In this document: positions 4,801 through 5,902 of the stretch, piece by piece
Layout: each line of letters opens with the position of its first letter
How positions within the stretch are numbered: position 1 is the stretch's first letter
Origin: Gordonibacter sp036659115
Lineage (GTDB): Bacteria > Actinomycetota > Coriobacteriia > Coriobacteriales > Eggerthellaceae
Assembly: GCF_036659115.1 (NCBI RefSeq)
Contig: NZ_JAVXDF010000114.1
DNA length: 5,902 nt
Strand: one strand, 5' to 3'
Translations under genes and position numbers: made by a program
The notes under the pieces: generated by a model
Database searches by the model: none
The model's input: the letters and a program-made list of their open reading frames with translations, nothing else
Told to the model about the DNA's origin: nothing

Positions 4801-5902
4801 ACAAGCAGCGAGCCTTCTTCGATCGCCCGTGTTCCTGAGGGATACAAGTGGGTCGGTTGGATGACGCGCTCCGGATCTGGCGGTGACTATACCTACTTAC
4901 CCTTCAACTTCAATACGCAGGCATATGGCGATATCGAGCTTTACCCCTACTACATCAACGATGAAAGCTATTCGGTGTCTTACCATGCGAACGGCGGTAC
5001 GGGGGAGGTGCCGACGGACGGACACGAGTATGCGCAAGGTAGCTTCGCCGAAGTTGCAAAGAACACGCTTGCGGCGCCATCTGCCGACCAGATGTTCCTT
5101 GGATGGAGCACTCGTTCTGATGGCAGTGGTGCGACCTACTACCCCGGCGGCATGGTGCAGCTTGGTGGAGCGGACGTTACGCTTTATGCACAGTGGGGGC
5201 AACCGGCACCTCAGACCTCGTTGATCTACGATGCCAATGGCGGCGAAGGCAGCCGCACCACCATGGATATTGCCAATAATGGCGAGACGATTCTCAAGAC
5301 TGAAAAAGAGCTGAACTTCCAAGCACCCCGCGCTGACATGAATTTCGCGGGTTGGAACACCAAAGCGGATGGCACGGGGACTTCTTTTGCGGCAGGCACG
5401 GCAGCGCGGGTCAATATCGACGAAGGTGAGAACGTACTTTACGCTCAGTGGAAAGAAAAGACGAAGCTGGTTCTCGCGGCAGAGAGCAAGTCAAAGACAT
5501 ACGACGGCACGCCCCTTACGGGCTCGCAGGTTTCTCTGACAAGTGGCAATCTTACCAGTGGCGATAAGCTGATGGCGACGACCTCAGGTTCTATTACGAA
5601 TGTGAGCGAAAACGTTGCAGGCAACAACAAAGTGATCTCTTTTAGCATCGTGGATGGTGTCGAGGACGTCACCTCAAACTACATCATCGAGGTGCTCCCG
5701 GGTACGCTTACCATCATGCCTGCCCCGGTAACGCTCAAGTCCACCGACCTGAGTAAGGCCTACGACGGCACTCCCCTTATGAGCGGCGGCGGTGACCCCA
5801 CCGTCCTCAGCGGCGGATGGGCCCCGAGAGAGGGCGCAACCTATACCTTCGAAGGCTCGGTGCTGCTGCCGGGCGAGGTTGCTGCCAACAAGTACGCCTA
5901 CC
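1771..5902 (+). CDS. Large InlB B-repeat surface protein with MBG/YDG-like domains (3' end outside window)
   Basis: The frame is unbroken for 1377 codons and still open at the edge. Residues 1-40 form a Sec signal peptide: basic start, hydrophobic core about 18-34, AYA then A41. Residues 41-128 are a low-complexity Ala/Asp/Ser/Thr/Gly linker turning Pro-rich. Residues about 131-216 resemble a divergent B-repeat-like domain. About 276-408 is a beta-rich adhesin N-domain with LPEGT (296-300), GDTMGVYHV (362-370) and SHFSIYVV (395-402). Seven Flg_new/TIGR02543-type repeats follow, each with a central GW motif and usually an LYA(K/Q)W-like end, interrupted at about 632-905 by the insert described separately. 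Two MBG/YDG-like domains start near 1232 and 1320. The few cysteines argue against disulfide-rich folds. The role is probably adhesion or surface scaffolding; the ligand is unknown. An LPXTG or other anchor cannot be seen. It is divergent from the lipoprotein gene. Confidence 0.95.
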   Translation, partial: MSMLEKLCDARHTIEGKALSILVSAVLALSLINLSSIAYAAGEGSASDASAAPTAAAPAVDDASDTADTADTSGMPGASGDTSGDASGDSQTTAPGSSDAGTGAPQDGIPPVAPPAPTDDLPVAESGVAVVSLEFSHGFLEYLGQTIAPPIESVKVPLNKEFLFTAHADEGFELDKVKTVVADVEVELVANDAGEYRIPRDQVTSTLTIKVEGKEKVLENGATPSEDVAAAPITSDTVIGANDETADIEPEGATKDVVDGAAQNEEVVANVSSPAFEGYAQAGNVLVKVTAAEGALPEGTTVRATQITSSAVIDAVEATVEGQGRELESAVAVDVTLMGPEGNVIQPNAAVNVCFFNAGIVGDTMGVYHVANDGSSVDPVSARQADPAAQSFDVSHFSIYVVTAEGTPHLATYNFYGVDGTTLIDTQIVKTGDALYEPGTPAVDEGQSFQGWYAKNGSEWADKFSTFGEQAVTETATYDLYAKSSELYYVYFMDNRQIRVYTAKSGTPGDIITTDVAFPLGPNESVTGWYTDKELQNKVDSVELKTSNVTLYPKVETGKWVNFVAQGGSYTAPKFIGVGGVSVEPAKPIRSGYDFAGWYDNESCKGDAYSFGTELAKDTTLYAKWEAAEAEYNVVVWLEAADSTPHAMQYDYVTTFDYQGKTDEVVTLPGAAEFKTRVDSFSIDKQHILDAADESSDKAITVKGDGSAIANVYLNRAEYTIDLRCSAKSSDKESAYKDTYPLVANYGADISAQWADEMVTINKKYGIRVWVANPKSPGSTENPVIAPFQTMTEDRTLYYVICGDALHHLELYVEDVGNGAAIEKLSPEDPRYQSGSFSYSKKYDTTMFQLEDTLVFKGSGVHASIPNYANALNGFEWVGADLSTNQGFFNVNGTWTARHYFQRKAYTITFNNQNVVSTSGAIKYGWSIKDEGAAPDAKDAGVPEGSTFAGWYTSPTFAEGTEFNFNGATMPARNLVLYAKWVLPTYKVTYYLDMDASSVAATHDVSYGETTSSEPSSIARVPEGYKWVGWMTRSGSGGDYTYLPFNFNTQAYGDIELYPYYINDESYSVSYHANGGTGEVPTDGHEYAQGSFAEVAKNTLAAPSADQMFLGWSTRSDGSGATYYPGGMVQLGGADVTLYAQWGQPAPQTSLIYDANGGEGSRTTMDIANNGETILKTEKELNFQAPRADMNFAGWNTKADGTGTSFAAGTAARVNIDEGENVLYAQWKEKTKLVLAAESKSKTYDGTPLTGSQVSLTSGNLTSGDKLMATTSGSITNVSENVAGNNKVISFSIVDGVEDVTSNYIIEVLPGTLTIMPAPVTLKSTDLSKAYDGTPLMSGGGDPTVLSGGWAPREGATYTFEGSVLLPGEVAANKYAY
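1963..2037 (+). repeat. In-frame coding microrepeats in the stalk after the signal peptide
   Basis: GATACGGCC occurs twice in tandem (1963-1980), with a third copy ending differently (1981-1989), encoding Asp-Thr-Ala units. GGCGAC(A/G)CGTCC occurs twice (2008-2031) and begins a third time (2032-2037), encoding Gly-Asp-Thr/Ala-Ser. The units are 9 and 12 bases, so copy-number change keeps the reading frame. They sit in a disordered linker where length change should be tolerated. Confidence 0.8.
3004..5451 (+). repeat. Array of seven InlB B-repeat (Listeria-Bacteroides) units
   Basis: Protein-level repeats of about 70-85 residues. The GW centres fall at W452, W529, W598, W951, W1030, W1112 and W1195. 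The ends read DLYAK (1), TLYPK (2), LYAKW (3), LYAKW (4), LYPYY (5), LYAQW (6) and LYAQW (7). Units 1, 2 and 5 lack the final Trp. Units 6 and 7 begin with the classical (H/D)ANGG signature. The DNA copies are diverged, with no long identical stretches noticed, so this is an old array rather than a recent duplication. The first three units are separated from the last four by a non-canonical stretch at about 632-905. Confidence 0.88.
3664..4485 (+). other. Non-canonical insert between B-repeats (two modules, residues about 632-905)
   Basis: Residues about 632-718 match a module common in Gram-positive B-repeat adhesins that usually starts Y.V.YWQENAD and ends with GDGS..NVY..R. Here these read YNVVVWLEAAD (632-642) and KGDGSAIANVYLNR (703-716). 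The next stretch, 719-905, has the YTI-L opening, NYGADISAQW and a QTMTEDRTLYY strand, a degenerate FEWVG in place of FAGW (875-879), and YFQRKAYTITF leading into the next repeat. I recall this order from other adhesins but cannot name a Pfam family with confidence. No enzyme motif is seen. Confidence 0.6.
5464..5902 (+). other. Two MBG/YDG-like beta domains (second truncated by window)
   Basis: YDGTP occurs at residues 1244-1248 and 1331-1335, 87 residues apart. The first domain closes with NYIIEVLPGTLTIMPAP, the strand typical of MBG/YDG domains, and the second begins VTLKSTDLSKAYDGTPL. Such domains usually occur in tandem as rigid stalk elements near the C-terminal half of surface adhesins, so more copies probably follow to the right. 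Confidence 0.8.

Noticed and set aside
1..5902. CRISPR array, insertion sequence, tRNA or rRNA genes.
   Set aside because: No regularly spaced identical repeats, transposase-like frames, terminal inverted repeats or RNA-gene signatures were seen on either strand.

Overview
The window comes from a GC-rich bacterium and holds three protein genes: two on the minus strand on the left, and one very large gene on the plus strand on the right. The right-hand protein is a secreted, modular InlB B-repeat (Listeria-Bacteroides repeat) surface protein with MBG/YDG-like domains. Such proteins are typical of Gram-positive gut and oral bacteria. Together with the GC-rich codon use, a transglutaminase lipoprotein and a GspF/PilC/ComGB-type secretion gene, this suggests an actinobacterial commensal of the Coriobacteriia (Eggerthella relatives). 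That taxonomic guess is inference; no rRNA or other marker gene is present.

Left part (1-1442, minus strand). A lipoprotein gene (1371-397) encodes a lipobox signal peptide, a beta-rich N-terminal domain and a C-terminal transglutaminase-like domain with an apparent Cys-His-Asp triad. A perfect TATAAT -10 box lies about 65 bases upstream of its GTG start. It is followed after 57 bases, with no terminator visible, by the start of a type II secretion/type IV pilus inner-membrane platform gene (T2SSF domain). That gene has a strong ribosome binding site and runs off the left edge. The two genes may be co-transcribed.

Middle part (1372-1770). This is a divergent intergenic region of about 400 bases. 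Its left end carries the lipoprotein promoter. Its right half is the putative leader of the surface-protein gene. It holds a phased TGATTCAA repeat, a possible 29-codon leader ORF with a Shine-Dalgarno sequence, a 9-bp hairpin with a purine-rich loop, a smaller hairpin, and a 10-codon ORF whose stop overlaps the surface-protein start as ATGA.

Right part (1771-5902, plus strand). One uninterrupted reading frame of 1377 codons is still open at the right edge. The order is: signal peptide, low-complexity Ala/Asp/Ser/Thr/Pro linker, two N-terminal beta-rich domains, three InlB B-repeat-like units, an inserted non-canonical stretch of about 275 residues related to modules common in these adhesins, four more B-repeats, then two MBG/YDG-like domains, the second cut by the window. 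The cell-wall anchor, if any, lies outside.

Nothing here proves a new system. The points most worth a second look are the structured leader of the adhesin gene, the pairing of a transglutaminase lipoprotein with a pilus/secretion platform gene, and the strong hairpin inside the lipoprotein signal-peptide codons.
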